A stretch of DNA of 64,000 bases from NCBI GenBank assembly GCA_002179805.1, contig NAVB01000079.1, positions 1 through 64,000 of the forward strand. Direction: 5' to 3'. The notes below the pieces were generated by a model, which was not told where the DNA came from, made no database searches, and saw only the letters and a program-made list of their open reading frames with translations. Of this stretch, positions 45,654 to 57,200 are shown piece after piece. The DNA comes from Acanthamoeba lenticulata. Taxonomy: Eukaryota; Discosea; Longamoebia; Acanthamoebidae. The stretch's first letter is position 1; the number at the start of each line of letters is the position of its first letter. The translations under genes were made by a program, and so were the position numbers.

Positions 45654-45734
45654 GTTCTTCTGTTGTCGTGCGCAGCTTGAGCACGATCAAGTGGTTCTTC
45701 TGTTGCCGTGCACCAGTTGAGCACGATTCAAGTG
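45654..45734. repeat. 40/41-bp tandem direct repeat
   Basis: Unit 1 at 45654-45693 and unit 2 at 45694-45734 share GTTCTTCTGTTG, CGTGC, GTTGAGCACGAT and CAAGTG, with about five differences including a one-base insertion. Confidence 0.8.
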
Positions 45735-46100
45735 GTTGACCAGCATCTAGATCATGATAAGGAAGGAGCTATTTGTTTGAGCTGCACATCACGATCAGCC
45801 TGCCTGACCACGCCGAGATCTTGATATGGTCAGTACTCTTGGGTGGCATTTTGATCTCCGCCGATCTTGCACAGGTTGCTGGATTGTGGACATCGCCTTT
45901 CCTTTTTTGTAAATCACATGTTATCCTTAGTTGCACATTGATGCAAGGTTGCAGCTTGCCTTGTCGCGGGCCAGGCTGGCGATTGGCTGATAGGTTTTTT
46001 TGGAAAGTAGTTTCCAGTTTTGGGAGTTGTCGTGGTTGAACATTACAAATACTGGTTCCGCATCACCTCAGAAGATAGAAGGGCACTTCTGCTCCTGGTT

Positions 46101-46106
46101 TATAAG
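46101..46106 (+). promoter_or_regulatory. TATA box of the class 3 lipase
   Basis: TTTATAAGC places a TATA element 103 nt upstream of the ATG at 46209; a pyrimidine-rich leader follows. Confidence 0.55.
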
Positions 46107-46208
46107 CGCAGCACTTGCTCGTTAAGCATACCTTTACCTCCCACCAGTACAAGCCTCTACTACAGTACCCCGCGACGACTAAACCACACCCATACCACTA
46201 CTAGCACA

Positions 46209-47240
46209 ATGTCGACCTTCTCCCGATTGTTTTCCTGGATTTTGTCCCCGTTGACCATTTCGACTCCTGCTCCGGCACCCCTTGCGACCGCGACTGATAC
46301 TACCCCCCTCGAGACCTTGGTGGCTTCCATTGCTTCCTTTGACGATGATGAAGAGGACATGCTTGTCCTCAACAGCTCTGACGAACCTGCAACAACCACT
46401 ACCTCACAACCAACCAACCCTGAGCTGGCCTCCTTCACCAAGGACGAAGTTCTTGAATATGCCCACCTGTCCTCTCTTGCCTATGACCTCGCTGTGGCCC
46501 CCGAGTCTGCAAGCATCGACATCTTCCCCTTTGCTGGCCCTGCTTCGACTGGCTTCGTGAGGGTCCACAACAACAACAAGGTCGACCTTGTGTTCAAGGG
46601 CACTTCCGACCTCTACGACCTCTTCATCACCGACTTCAATGGCCTCCCCTCGCTGGCGGCCAATGTCGACTACCTCCCCTGCGGTTATGCCCACAGGGGC
46701 TTCCGCCTGGCCTTGGACTCTTCCTGGCCCCTCGTTGAGGCCATTCTCCGGAACATCGCCTCGTCCCGCTTCAACTGCCAGCTCAGCGACCTCGAGATTA
46801 CCCTTTCTGGCCACAGCCTGGGCGGCGCCCTGGCTACCCTCGCGGCTCTCAAGCTGATCCACGTCGTGCAACTCGAGTCCCAGGCCCAAGACCTGGAGCG
46901 CTTCACGAGCCAGATGCGGATGGTGACCTATGGGTCGCCTCGTTCCCTGAGCTCTTCGGCTGCCAAGTTCTTCAACTCCAAGCTCGGCAGCCAGACCCTC
47001 CGCGTTGCCGAAAACAACGCCGACATCGTGACGATGGTGGCGCCGGGCTTCCTTGGCTTCAAGCACGTCGGGATCAACCTGCGCGTGGTCAAGCCCGCTG
47101 GTTCATGGCAACACGTGATCTCTGGCTACATGGGCGGTCTCCTCGCCCTCCAGACCCACCAGTTCGTCGCAAACCACTACGTGGGTGTGAGACGCGGCCT
47201 CTTTCGACTTCTCTCTCGTCCTCTTTATCTTCTCTCATAA
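46209..47240 (+). CDS. Class 3 lipase (Lipase_3 family), intronless
   Basis: One exon of 343 residues. A short hydrophobic N-terminus (FSRLFSWILSPL) and a Thr/Pro/Asp-rich linker precede the hydrolase. Family features: VDLVFKGTSDLYDLFITDF, HRGFRLAL, nucleophile elbow LSGHSLGGALATL (Ser about 203), TYGSPR, catalytic Asp in ENNADIVTMV and a His near the C-terminus (THQFVANHY). Fungal and plant Lipase_3 enzymes hydrolyse triacylglycerols or polar lipids. The N-terminus is not a convincing signal peptide, so the location is unclear. It is the only large intronless enzyme gene in the window, and its strong codon bias and TATA box suggest high or regulated expression (inference). Confidence 0.85.
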   Translation: MSTFSRLFSWILSPLTISTPAPAPLATATDTTPLETLVASIASFDDDEEDMLVLNSSDEPATTTTSQPTNPELASFTKDEVLEYAHLSSLAYDLAVAPESASIDIFPFAGPASTGFVRVHNNNKVDLVFKGTSDLYDLFITDFNGLPSLAANVDYLPCGYAHRGFRLALDSSWPLVEAILRNIASSRFNCQLSDLEITLSGHSLGGALATLAALKLIHVVQLESQAQDLERFTSQMRMVTYGSPRSLSSSAAKFFNSKLGSQTLRVAENNADIVTMVAPGFLGFKHVGINLRVVKPAGSWQHVISGYMGGLLALQTHQFVANHYVGVRRGLFRLLSRPLYLLS

Positions 47241-47341
47241 CCACCTCTCCTCATCTCTTCTTGTACAGTCAGTCACAATAATGAAAACCTTATTTGGAAA
47301 TCAAACTTGCGGCACATCTCTTTCTTTGGTAATGAGAAGGG

Positions 47342-50300
47342 TCAAGCGGTAGCGCACAGACGTGAGGCGAGCATGAGCAGTTGTTGGGCGATGTCGTCGC
47401 CTGAAGGCTCGGCTGGCCACACGAGACACTGGGGGACCACCACGCCCTCAACCTCTCTGCGTGTGAGTTCGTTTCATGAGAGAGGAAAGTCAGTCCACGC
47501 CCTTCTTCACACGGAGGAAAACGGCGGGCGATGTACAGCCAGCCATCGTGAACAAATGTTGATGTTGAAGAGGAAGGCGATGGATCGGTAGGGCGGTGCA
47601 ACGCAACGATGTCGTTTTGTTGCTTGTTCACCACCCGCAACGCAATGGGGCAGAGCTTCGGCCCGAGCAGTAGACCCGCGGCATGCAGCTCGCGTACGAG
47701 GTCGATGTAGGCCGCGAGTAGAAGTCTGTCGTCGGCCGGCGCACAAGCAAACTTGAGCAGAAGCGACTCAATAGCAGTCGTCGCGGGCGCCCCCAGGGCC
47801 AAGAGGTCCGCCAACCAGGGCGGTCGGTGGCGCGCGATCATGCCCAGGAAGCGCACGTCGCCAAGCGAAGGCGGCGCATGTGGAAGCGCCTCGACGATAT
47901 TCTCCGCCAAGAATTGATTCCACGGCAGCACTGGCGCTGCGGGCGTGGCGTCGTCGAGCTGGCCAGAGGCGTCCGAGAGTTGATGTGATATGCGCGACTC
48001 GGCAGCGAGCAGGGCCGTGAGGCACGCGACGGCGGCCAGCTTGAGAGTCTCATCGCCCGCCAGTTGGAAGTTTTGCTGCGCCAACACGATGCACTCGCGC
48101 ACATCGACGTACGTCACGACGACTCTCTGCGCCACGAGGCCCGTCAAACCGCTACGAAGGCAGAGACCCAGCGCTGCCATGGAGTCAGCGGGCACGGGAC
48201 CGGGCTTGGGGTCAGCCAGGAGGGAGAGGAAGAGCGCGAGGCCGTGCCCAGCGAGCAGCCGCACGAGAAGGCAGCGGGCGCGCAGATGCCGCGCAAACAC
48301 CTCCACCGACACCGCGCCGAGCAGCCTCGCCAGCTGCAGACCGATGATGAGACAAAAGGAAGAGAAACGAGAAGGGTAAATCATACCGTTTGCGGGCTCT
48401 GCCAGCGAGTGCCGTGGAAGAGGGCTAGCTGGGCCACGAGCCGGGCCCAGAGCGTTAGAGCGGCCGCGGTCACAGGCCCATGAGCGTCGAGCGCGCCAAT
48501 GCCTGTCTCATCATCGACGTCCTGCAGCTCCAACGAGGCGCACACCAGGCCGACTACCTTGTCCGCCTGTGCCACGCTGCACACGAGCGCTACATCGTTC
48601 GCAGTCAAAAGTCCATCACACGGTTTACGTGGCGCGTCGATGGCTACGACGCACCTTCAGGCTCTGGGTGGCCGTCCTCCGCCATATAAAGGACCAGGTT
48701 GACCAAGTTGAGGATCCGTAGCGTCAGTCCGGGGTATCGCCCGTGTTTGTGGGCCTCCCTGGCAAGCAGAGCGGCGACGTGGAGGGCCGAGGCAGCAGCC
48801 GCTGGCGTCGACTGCGGGTCGGAAGCGGCTGCCAGGCGGCGCAGCAGCCGGAGCACGACCGATGCGGCAGTGATGAGAGAGCCCACGGTCCACTCGGAGG
48901 CGCGGAAGGTGAGCAGTCGCTCGAGCGCTGGCAGGAGCTCCAGCCCGGCAAAGAGGTCGGCGGCGTCGACAGGCCGCGCGGCCAAACAGGCCTCCACGAG
49001 GCGCACACCTGCCGTGGACGCCTCGTCGCAGGCTGCCACCACGTCCTGCCAGGACCTCACACGCACAAGTCCATCAGAGACGCCCTCCAGCTGTGGCGCG
49101 AGACGGGGACGGCTCTGGAGTTAAGACGTACCAAGGCCACGGTCGCGCCGTTGGGGTCATTAAGCACGAGGTCGATCCACTCCTCGATCCGGTAGGCCCC
49201 GCAAGCCCCGTCCATCGAGAGCCACAGCGCCAGCTGGTGCCCGCAAATCCCCGTGTCAGCCTTGGTCTCTAGGTGAGGGGAGGCCAGTCTGACTAACACC
49301 TGTTGTCGGTTGTAGGCGCGCAGGTCGGGGTTTCGCCAAAGCCATCGGAGCACGGCGCGAGGCGGCCGGCGTGCCATGTGGCAGCCCGAAGCTAAGAGAG
49401 CCTGAGTCAGCAGGCGACCGCTCTCTCCGATTCGACCTACTACGCAGTCCTGCCCCGCGTTGGCTTGCGACGACACCTGATGGCAGAGAAGGCGCGAGAC
49501 GTTACGCGTAAGTCCAGCGATCAGCAGACTGGACGAGGAAGACCAGAGGAAAGCGGTACAGAGGCGAGGAAGGCCAATTGGTGCAGGGTCGCGGCGGGCA
49601 GGCGGGGTAGCTCGCTGTCGCGCAACCACAAAAACTGGTCAAGTGCACCGGCCAGCGGCTCGACATCGACGATCCTGCACCAGTCAGCCGCTTCATCATG
49701 GCTCGACAAAGAGGGAGACTCGTACCGATCATTGACGTGCAACGCCGAGAAGAAGAGAGCAACAGCCGCCAACTGCAGTTCAAGGTCGGCCCGAATGGCG
49801 ACGTTCTCAGCCAGCACCGCCAGCACTTCGTCAAGATCGTCTGAGCGCGCCATATGCTGATGTCAGCAGCTAGCTTCCCGGCAACGCAAGGCCAAGAGGG
49901 GGCAGCGGCGGCTTACCGGGTAGACGAGATAACGAACGGACAAGGACCTGGCGCAGCGGCGAGTCCAGCTCGATGTCGGTCGTGGCCAGCACAAGCTCGA
50001 CTAGGAGGCGATCAGCGAGCTCCACCAGCGCGTCTTCGCCTCGTACTCTGCTTCTCAGACCTAGCGAGGTCCCAAACATATTGGAACCTGCAGTGCAGCG
50101 GTTGGTGGAGATGCAAGAGTTCATGGAGGCGCTGTGGCAGGACGAACCCATCAGCACAAGGACACGGTCCACGTGGCTCGAGGTGGCCAAGAGCAGCACG
50201 CGAAGCATCATGCCCACCAGGGTCAAGCTGGAGGCCTGCCGCCAAGTGGTCTGCAAAATAAATGAGTCAAAAAAACTAAAGTAAGAAACAAAGAGGATGA

Positions 50301-52433
50301 GAAAGGGCAAACCAAGAGAAGAGGAAGCAGGGGCTCCAGCGTCAGCTGCGCCAGCTCGTTAGAAGGCTTGAACTTGGCCGAGTGGGCACACTTGACGACG
50401 ACATGGAGCACGGCGTGTAGGTAGTTCTGATCCAGTTCGGTCGCCGTACAACACGCGCCAAGACGTTGAATGGCCGTACGCAGGCAGGTGAGCGTCAAGT
50501 CCCTCGCGTCGTCCTGCTCCATCAAGGCGTCGCCTGTAACGGATACATAAAAACCTCGATAGATAAACAAACAGAGAAGCATAAGCTTGAAGAAGCGGGC
50601 GAGGAAGGGTACAGTCGATCAACTCGACGAGAGCAAGGCAGGCCAGGGGTGCTGTGTCGTGCTGGTACAGGTCGATGCCGTGCTTGATGCAGTTTATGAC
50701 AAGGGTAACACCTGACAGCGTCAACCGGCAGGCGCAGGCGGCCAGCACGGAGAGCATCAGCCGGAGGCCTTCCCGCGGCAGCCGCTCCACTGCATCCCGG
50801 ACGACGTCGAGGAGCGCTTCAAAGCCTTGTCTCCCCCCCCCCAACACGTGCAAAACCGTGTAAGCCTGAATACAGGGCCGAGTAGCGAGAGCTTCGTACA
50901 GAACTGGATGTGGCCGCAAAACGACGAGTGATCGGCGAATAGCTGAAGCAGGCTGATGCTCGCGCCCAGCACGAGAGCCGAAGCCTTGCTGGAGGCCGCC
51001 TCGATCACAAAGTCTGCCACGCCTTCCTCGAGGTAGAGTCCCACGGTGTTGGCAGAGTCGGCACAGAGTCGAGCGATGGTCTTCATCACAAGCGCTCGAA
51101 GGGGCTCTTGAGCGACGAGGAGGCGCGACTTGAGAACGGCGGCCAGCTTTTGCTCGGGGATCGAAGTGCGAACGAGCTCGACACCTGCCCCGACGGCCAG
51201 CGAGTGCAGGAGGGCTGCAAGCATTGTTGGTGACAAGGATCGAATGCAGTGCGGTTGATGGCTATCGCGCACGTACCAATAGAGTTCGTGTAAACGGCCT
51301 CATTCGTGGATTTGGAGATGAGCTCGACGACAGCGCAGACCAAGCGCGTACCGCAAAGGCTCAACAGCGGTTCTCGGGCGACGTCTACAGCGGCCAAATT
51401 GAGAAAGATCTGAAGAAGAAGCAGCAATAAGAATGCATATGACGCCTATTGAGAAGGATAGGGCTACGCACAAAGGTGCTGGAGGTGCGAGCCTCTTCAT
51501 GCGGATACTGAAGGGCCACAAGAAGGTGCTCAACGAGAGGTCCGTAAGACTGAACCAAAAGAGGTGCGACTCCATCGGGATCAAGACACAAAAGTCGGCC
51601 CAGGAGCAGCATCACAAACCGGTTCTGCTGCCACGTCAACGTTTGCAGCTGAGGACCAAGAAGAAGTAGTGTGAGACCACTAGTCTGCCAACAAGCCGAC
51701 ATGAGAAGAAGAAGGTCGTAGTGCACTTGAAAGCGGATGCTCTCCAGGCATGAAGTCTTGTCAGCATGCTCTTCTAGAGCCGAGGCAAGATCCAGGACTA
51801 TGTGGGCCAAGGGCTCGTCCGCACCACCCAGCACTGCGGTTTCGTCCATCAGTGCCTATCAGAAGCGCATGCAACCCCTCGCTGTAAAATAGAGGACTTG
51901 ACCTTGGGCGCAGAATCCAAGGCTCGCGCTTGCAAAGCCGTGTTTAGAGAGGAAGGAGACGTCTTCCATAGAGTTGAGCATCTGCAGAGTAGCATTAATA
52001 CGCCACCACACGCTCGCCTCACCCGCTACATGTTGGGAGACTTGCCTGGAGCATGCTGAGAGCGAGAGTGCGTTTCCTGATGACTAGCTGCTGGGAGTCG
52101 AGAAGAACCTCCCAGGCGCAAGCAAAACAGAAGCCAAATCCTTCGGTGTCCTTGAGGGTGAAGGAAATGTGCCGAGGGTCGGTGGCGTGCGCCTCCCCCA
52201 CCAAGCCTGCAAGTGGCGGTTACGAGTGGTACTAAGGCCTTGATACAGGGGAAGACGTCGAGTACCTCGCAGAACTTGGGATAAAGAAAGAGCCCCTTGC
52301 ATAGTTGTCTTGCTTCAGTCCCGAATGTTTTGCCACAAGAAGGTGCTGCTTTGGCGCGAGCTGGCGAACGCTCGTCGACAAATTTTTCGAAAAGCCAACG
52401 CGCTGCATTTGAGTGAATGGAAATCTCGCTCAT
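47342..52433 (-). CDS. Large helical-repeat (ARM/HEAT-like) protein; one gene or two
   Basis: Sixteen exons read with consistent phases from ATG 52433 to TGA 47342, except at one junction. Exons 1-9 (52433-52247, 52206-52046, 51981-51898, 51855-51472, 51409-51277, 51214-50900, 50825-50613, 50533-50313, 50250-49917) and 10-16 (49853-49726, 49674-49560, 49476-49132, 49090-48655, 48589-48387, 48333-47537, 47456-47342) are each coherent, but exon 9 ends in phase 1 while exon 10 needs phase 0. The protein (about 1,390 residues if joined) is a chain of leucine/alanine-rich helices such as LVMKTIARLCADSAN and LACLALVELIDC, as in armadillo/HEAT scaffolds. I recognise no specific family. Alternatives: two genes (692 and 712 residues) or an indel near 49,860. 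Intron 2 starts with GC. Confidence 0.6.
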
Positions 52434-52444
52434 CAGATTTACAT

Positions 52445-52513
52445 CTTCCTTCGCAGAGGTTTCGATGTACTCTTCATTGTTGAAACCTCCTCACCCAAGC
52501 AGGCAAGAGGAAG
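52445..52513 (-). promoter_or_regulatory. Candidate SECIS element of selenoprotein W
   Basis: Starts 3 nt after the TAG stop of the selenoprotein W gene. Reading the minus strand: helix I CTTCCT (52513-52508) pairs with AGGAAG (52450-52445); a GTGA (52494-52491) faces GCGA (52454-52451) as the non-Watson-Crick quartet; helix II GGAGGTTTC pairs with GAAACCTCT; the apical loop begins AACAA. Spacing fits form I SECIS rules. GTGA replaces the commoner ATGA. It ends 12 nt before the next ATG (52433). Confidence 0.6.
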
Positions 52514-52515
52514 GC

Positions 52516-52911
52516 CTACTCTGACTTTGGTGCTCGAATTGCTCGTAGCATCTGGACCACTGCAGGGCCGGTGGGGTATTTGTCTCTCAAATTGCGTGTG
52601 CTTCGGTAGGTGGCTTCGCCGGAGAAGACCAGCGTGCCATCTTCCAGTGTGATTTCAAACTTTTCTGGCGTCCCTTCCTGCAGGACTTGATGGTGAGTCA
52701 AGCAGTTTGGAGAACCAGAGCGAGCGAGTACGGCTCACCTTCGGCACAACCTCGATGTCTGGAAATGCTGCCTCCAGAGCCACCTTGACTGTTTTGAAGA
52801 GGGCGTACCGGCCTCACGCGTTGCTGCACAAGTACACATGGCCTTAGTTGCTCAAGTGTGGGTCAAACGCAGCGGGGAAGCAGCGCACCAGTACTCCACG
52901 AACACCTTCAT
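52516..52911 (-). CDS. SELENOW: Selenoprotein W with in-frame UGA (Sec)
   Basis: Exons 52911-52889, 52823-52739 and 52677-52516, 90 codons. Joining exon 1 (MKVFVEY plus TG) to exon 2 restores Tyr-Cys-Asn-Ala-UGA-Gly-Arg-Tyr, the CxxU redox motif of SelW (Cys 8, Sec 11); the UGA is at 52816-52814. The rest follows the thioredoxin-like Rdx family: ALFKTVKVALEAAFPDIEVV, then EGTPEKFEITLEDGTLVFS and a C-terminal helix MLRAIRA. Total length of 89 residues matches the family (about 87). Unspliced, or read as a stop, the gene makes only a short peptide, so conventional ORF callers will miss or truncate it. Donor GTGCGC and acceptor GTGCAG are both usual for this genome. A candidate SECIS lies directly after the stop. 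Confidence 0.88.
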
Positions 52912-53313
52912 CTTGGGGTTGTTAATTATTTTATTTGTTTTTTTTGTTCTTTGTTTTTTGTTTTTTTCACTTATTGGTTTCGGGGTTGGCTTGAGCGATT
53001 ACCAGCCCCGACCGCTTATCGTCAAACAATGTAACGCTTCATGCCTCGTTGTTGTAGGCACGGTATCTCTTGAAAACATCACATAATCAATTGTTCACAA
53101 CTCAGAATTGTTCGTTAGTCTTTTCACTCAGCCGCGACACACCGCCAATCGAGTGATCAGTGAAGGGGGGGAGGCACAGCTCTTGTTGGAGACAACGCCC
53201 AACTATCTCGCCTTTCACGACGTGGCTAATACTACTCGCCGTGAGTGTCCGCAAAGGCGGAGTTGGCAATACTACCGGAGCTAGGTTATTAAGATTCAAG
53301 AAGGAGAAGAAAG
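52912..53313. promoter_or_regulatory. Divergent intergenic region with T-rich tract
   Basis: 402 bp between the selenoprotein W and YjjX-type genes. It contains a long T-rich run (about 52925-52970) adjacent to the selenoprotein start. No TATA box stands out and no gene is visible. Confidence 0.4.
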
Positions 53314-54229
53314 ATGGAGAGCAGTATCGGGACGTTGATGCCGCAAGGGACAGGCGCTGTCAAGGTCGTGGTGGGCACCACGAACCCAGCCAAGAAGGCC
53401 GCTGTGGCGGCGGTCCTCGACAAGCTGTTCACCGCTGGGGGCAGCGAGCTAGTAGGCATTTCCGTCCCTTCGGGCGTCTCAGACCAGCCGTTTGATGTCC
53501 ACGAAACGGCACCTCGCCCCTCACTTTCACTCTTCAACTCCTTGTTGCTTTATTTGTTGAAATCTTTTACGCTACATAAATCTAAGAGCACACGCTTGTC
53601 ACAGATGGCTGGCGCCAGAGGGAGAGCGCAAGCTTGCCTCCAAGCAGTCCCTGATGCCGACTTGTACGTGAGCATACCACAAACCCTTGCTAGGTCTTCT
53701 TTGTCCAATGGCTGATGGTGTCGTTGCTGGCCGCAGCGGCGTTGGCCTGGAGGGAGGGCTGGAGCTGATTGGCGACCGCTACTTTGAGTGCGGTTGGGTA
53801 CGCCGAGACCTTGGTCGTTGTTGCACTGTAGGTGTTTGAAGACTTGAGCTGATCCAGTGTTCATTCTCTACCCAGATCTGCGTGGTGAATCGTGAAGGCA
53901 AGCTGGGCTGGGGCAGCAGCGCCCGATTCGAGCTGTCGCCCAAGCTCGTGGCCATGCTCAAGGAAGGTAAGGAGCTCGCCCAGGTCATCGACGAGGTCAG
54001 CGGCAAGTCCGACGTGCGTAGTAACGAAGGCGCCATGGGCGTCGTCACCAATGGCCACCTCTCGGTACGCACCTCCTGTCTCGAGTTTCAAGGAGCTCTT
54101 GCGCTTGTGCGCCACTTGAACACTCACGGCGGCCTGTTTCGTCATATGATGCAGCGGGCGGAGGCCTACTCGCACGGCGTGTGGTTTGCCTTAGCGCCCT
54201 TCATCTCCCCACGCAAGTACTGGGAATGA
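53314..54229 (+). CDS. YjjX-type inosine/xanthosine triphosphatase
   Basis: Exons 53314-53508, 53605-53663, 53737-53797, 53876-54064 and 54155-54229, 192 residues. The protein follows bacterial YjjX: VKVVVGTTNPAKKAAV, GISVPSGVSDQPF, ET..GARGRAQACL, FGVGLEGGLE, NREGKLGWGSSARFEL, NEGAMGVVTNG and a final ALAPF. YjjX enzymes hydrolyse non-canonical purine NTPs (ITP, XTP) to keep deaminated bases out of RNA and DNA. The first intron starts with GC (53509-53510): only this junction keeps the conserved Glu-Thr next to the GAR motif, and the nearest GT donor upstream would delete it. It converges with HPS3 48 bp downstream. Confidence 0.88.
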
Positions 54230-54277
54230 ACACGATGAAGACGATCACCTTTTTTTATTTTACTTCTACTTCTTCGT

Positions 54278-57200
54278 TCAAGACTTGGCCGCTGCTTCAA
54301 CGGCCGTCGCGCTCCGAAGGTGTGGTGGCCGCAAGGCGAGAGCGGCGTGGCGTGCGAAGGAGGCCTCGATGAAGGGCAGGAAAAAGGACATTTTGCCGTT
54401 GGGCGGCAGGAGCAGGAGGAACTCGTCGGGCTCGTAGACCGCGCTCAGGTGCATCAGCACGCTCGCGTACTCGGACGCCAGCTCCGTGCTGTTGTTGGCT
54501 GGTGTGGCGGTGGTGCTCGTCTCCTGGCGCTCCTCCGCTTCCATCAGCGCGTCGGTCAGCGCCGCCAACACGGTCCGCCACTCGTCCGTCTGCGCGCGTG
54601 TGCGTGCGTGCGCGCGTGCGTGTGTGTGTGCGGTGAGTTCACGCCGGACGCGCGCCGACACGGCCGGGAGAAGCGGGCCAGCGTACGGTGGAGCAAAAGT
54701 GCTGGGCAAAGGCGAGGGTGGCGCGCGGCTTGACGTCGACGGCGAGCCGCACGGCCTCGTCGAAGCGCTGGCCGGCAAGGCACAGCAGCCGCAGTGGCAG
54801 CGCCATCGGGCTGGCCTCGAGCGCCCGCCCGAGCGTGGACGTGAGCCGGAGAAGCGCCTCGCTGTCGACGCGCCCGGCAAAGGGCGACGTGAGCAGGCCC
54901 AGTAGCTTGGCCAGGTACCGGTCCAGCGGCTGCATACAACACCACGTTTGAGTCAAAGGGCAGCGTCAAGAAAGAAGCACACACGTGCAAAAACTGGGTA
55001 CCGAGCCGTCGGGGACGGACGCGGGGCAGAGCGAGGCCAGCCACGGCTGGACCGAGTGCTTGAACGCTCGCTTATGACGGCTCTCCCACCTTGTTTGTGG
55101 GTGAAGAGAAAGAAAAGAAAAGAAGAAAAGAGAAGAAAATCGTCAAACACAAGCGCCTTTCACAGCGGCAAACTCAAGAGCGGGAGGAACCTCTTGGCAT
55201 AGGAGATCGGGATGGAGCCCGCGGCCTCAAAGATCGACATCTCGGCGGCGGTCTTGCCCTTGTTGAAGGCTTTCTTGGGGGTGGTGGCGGCGGTGGAGGA
55301 GGAGGAGGCCTGTGAAGCCGCCTCGGACTGGCCTTTCTCGGTCGCAAAGTGAATGGCCCATCGGAGGTAGAGGTTGGCCAGGTAGTTGGGCAGCCCCTTG
55401 TGGATCGCGCGGCCTTGCGCGGCCGCTGCTCGCTCGTCGACTATTAAATGCTCCACATAGCACGTCTCCAGCATCCTACAAGAAAACCAATCAAGAATAC
55501 TCTCAATAAAAGAATGAAAAACGACGAAAGAACGAAAGCGACGGCGCTGTACAGGCTGAGAAGGTCGAAGCTGGTCGCTGTAGAGTCGGCGGACGCGGTG
55601 GCTTGCTGCGCGCGACGGTGGTGTTGCGGGTGGAGCGAGTGCGGCAGGAGCGCCGGGGGCGGGTCAACGTCGAGCAGCTGAAGCACCAGCCCAAGCGGGG
55701 GCACTGCTCCGGGGTTCTGCGTGTGGCGTCCATTGAGGGAAGGGCGCGTTAGAGTCTTGCGTTGATCGTGCATGCGCTGGGCAGGGATTGACAGGGCGCT
55801 TGCGCTATGGCGGGCGACATGAACCTGTTCGAAGAGCTCGGCGAGCAGCTCGAGGAGCGACCACGGGGCGTGCTGCCGCAACAGCCGCGCGACAGGCGTG
55901 ACGCTCCACTGGCCCGCCACGGCCAACGACGATGAGGAAGACGATGACGATGATGATGGCGATGGCGATGAAGAGGCCTCGGGCCCGACGAAGAGGCGGT
56001 GGGGCTGGGCCACGCACAGTCGAAGCAGGGTGTCGGACTGGAGCGACAGCAGCGCCTGGACGGCTTCCTCCTGCGCCACACCACCACGCGTGAGCCCATG
56101 GGCAAGCTCTCGCGCCGGGACCTGGCCAGGGGCAGCCGCACCTCTTTGCCCGCGTCGACGAGGAGGAGTCCCTTGGCGAATCGGTCCTTCCAGGGTTCGA
56201 ATCCCTGCGCCGTTGGTGTGTCGCTGACCGAGTAGAGCGGTACCTGCTCTTGCAGCGGCGACAGCGGCGATTGCGGGCTCGACGACAATGACGACGGCGT
56301 CGCCCACGGCCCAGCCACGGCCTGTGCGTGTGCGTGTGCGTGGTGGAGCCAAACGACACGTCAGCAGATGACGTAAGCGAAATTTCGTGCAGAGGTAACG
56401 ACCTCGTCGACGGGCGACTGCATGATGAAGCGGGCCAAGAGCGAGGACGCGGGCTGGGCAGAGGGAGGCGGGGTCATGGCCTTGCTCAAGAGCGCCAGTG
56501 CCGAGTCGCGCGTGTAGGACTGGAGGCAGGACTCGAGGATCACCGTCGACACCCGATGCGGGGCGTGCTTGGCGTAGTGCTCCAGAATGACGTCAGCCTG
56601 CCAATAAATCAAGAATAAATTGATTAATTTTAATATTTTGGTTATTCTTTTGAAAAAGAATTAAAAAATGGAATACCTGGCTGGCCACATCCTGGACCTG
56701 GAGGCGCTCAACGAGGTCGGGATCGAAGAGGACAGCGTCAAAGTAGGTCACGAGTGGCTTGGCGGCCTCCTCGACCGGCAGAGCAACGCCCAGCACGTGC
56801 GCGATGGGACGGTCCGACTGGGCAAACAGGTCGCAGGCGCGCACCCACTCACCGGCCTGCGCGTAGTACTACGCGCCCACGAGCAGTCAACACAAAGCAG
56901 AAGAAGAAGAAGAAGAAGAAGAAAGGAAGAGGAGGTAGTACATCGGCCAGAAGGGTGGCCGACTTGCGCAGCAGGTCGCGGTAGTTCTCGACTTCCTGCT
57001 CGGCCTCTGCGTCGATCGGGTCGCGGCCCGAACCCGTTCGGAGGGCGAGAGACGTCAACAGCGCGGCGAGACGGGATTCGAGCAGGAGGTGGCCCTCCAG
57101 TAGCAGTTGGTGATACACCTCCACGTCCGACTCTTCCTACATACATCAGAAAAATTAAATATGTAGAAAATGCAACAAAATAGGAGAAAACGTTGTATTT

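Larger units (their letters stand above)
45219..46208. other. 990-bp region without a confident gene
   Basis: Holds the promoter of SPF45 (minus) and of the class 3 lipase (plus). A 99-codon minus frame (45391-45690) is open but has no supporting homology. A 40-bp tandem repeat and a TATA box are noted separately. Base composition is lower in GC than in the flanking genes. Confidence 0.5.

Noticed and set aside
45391..45690. Minus-strand frame with GRPSFSDLV, reminiscent of the last kinase subdomain.
   Set aside because: Only one short motif matches; no other kinase motif is near, and the frame has no clear splice partners.
56191..56207. tRNA-like T-arm on the plus strand (CAGGG-TTCGAAT-CCCTG).
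   Set aside because: No acceptor partner for CGCCGTT was found within 160 nt upstream, no anticodon arm could be folded, and the segment lies inside a likely HPS3 exon read on the other strand.
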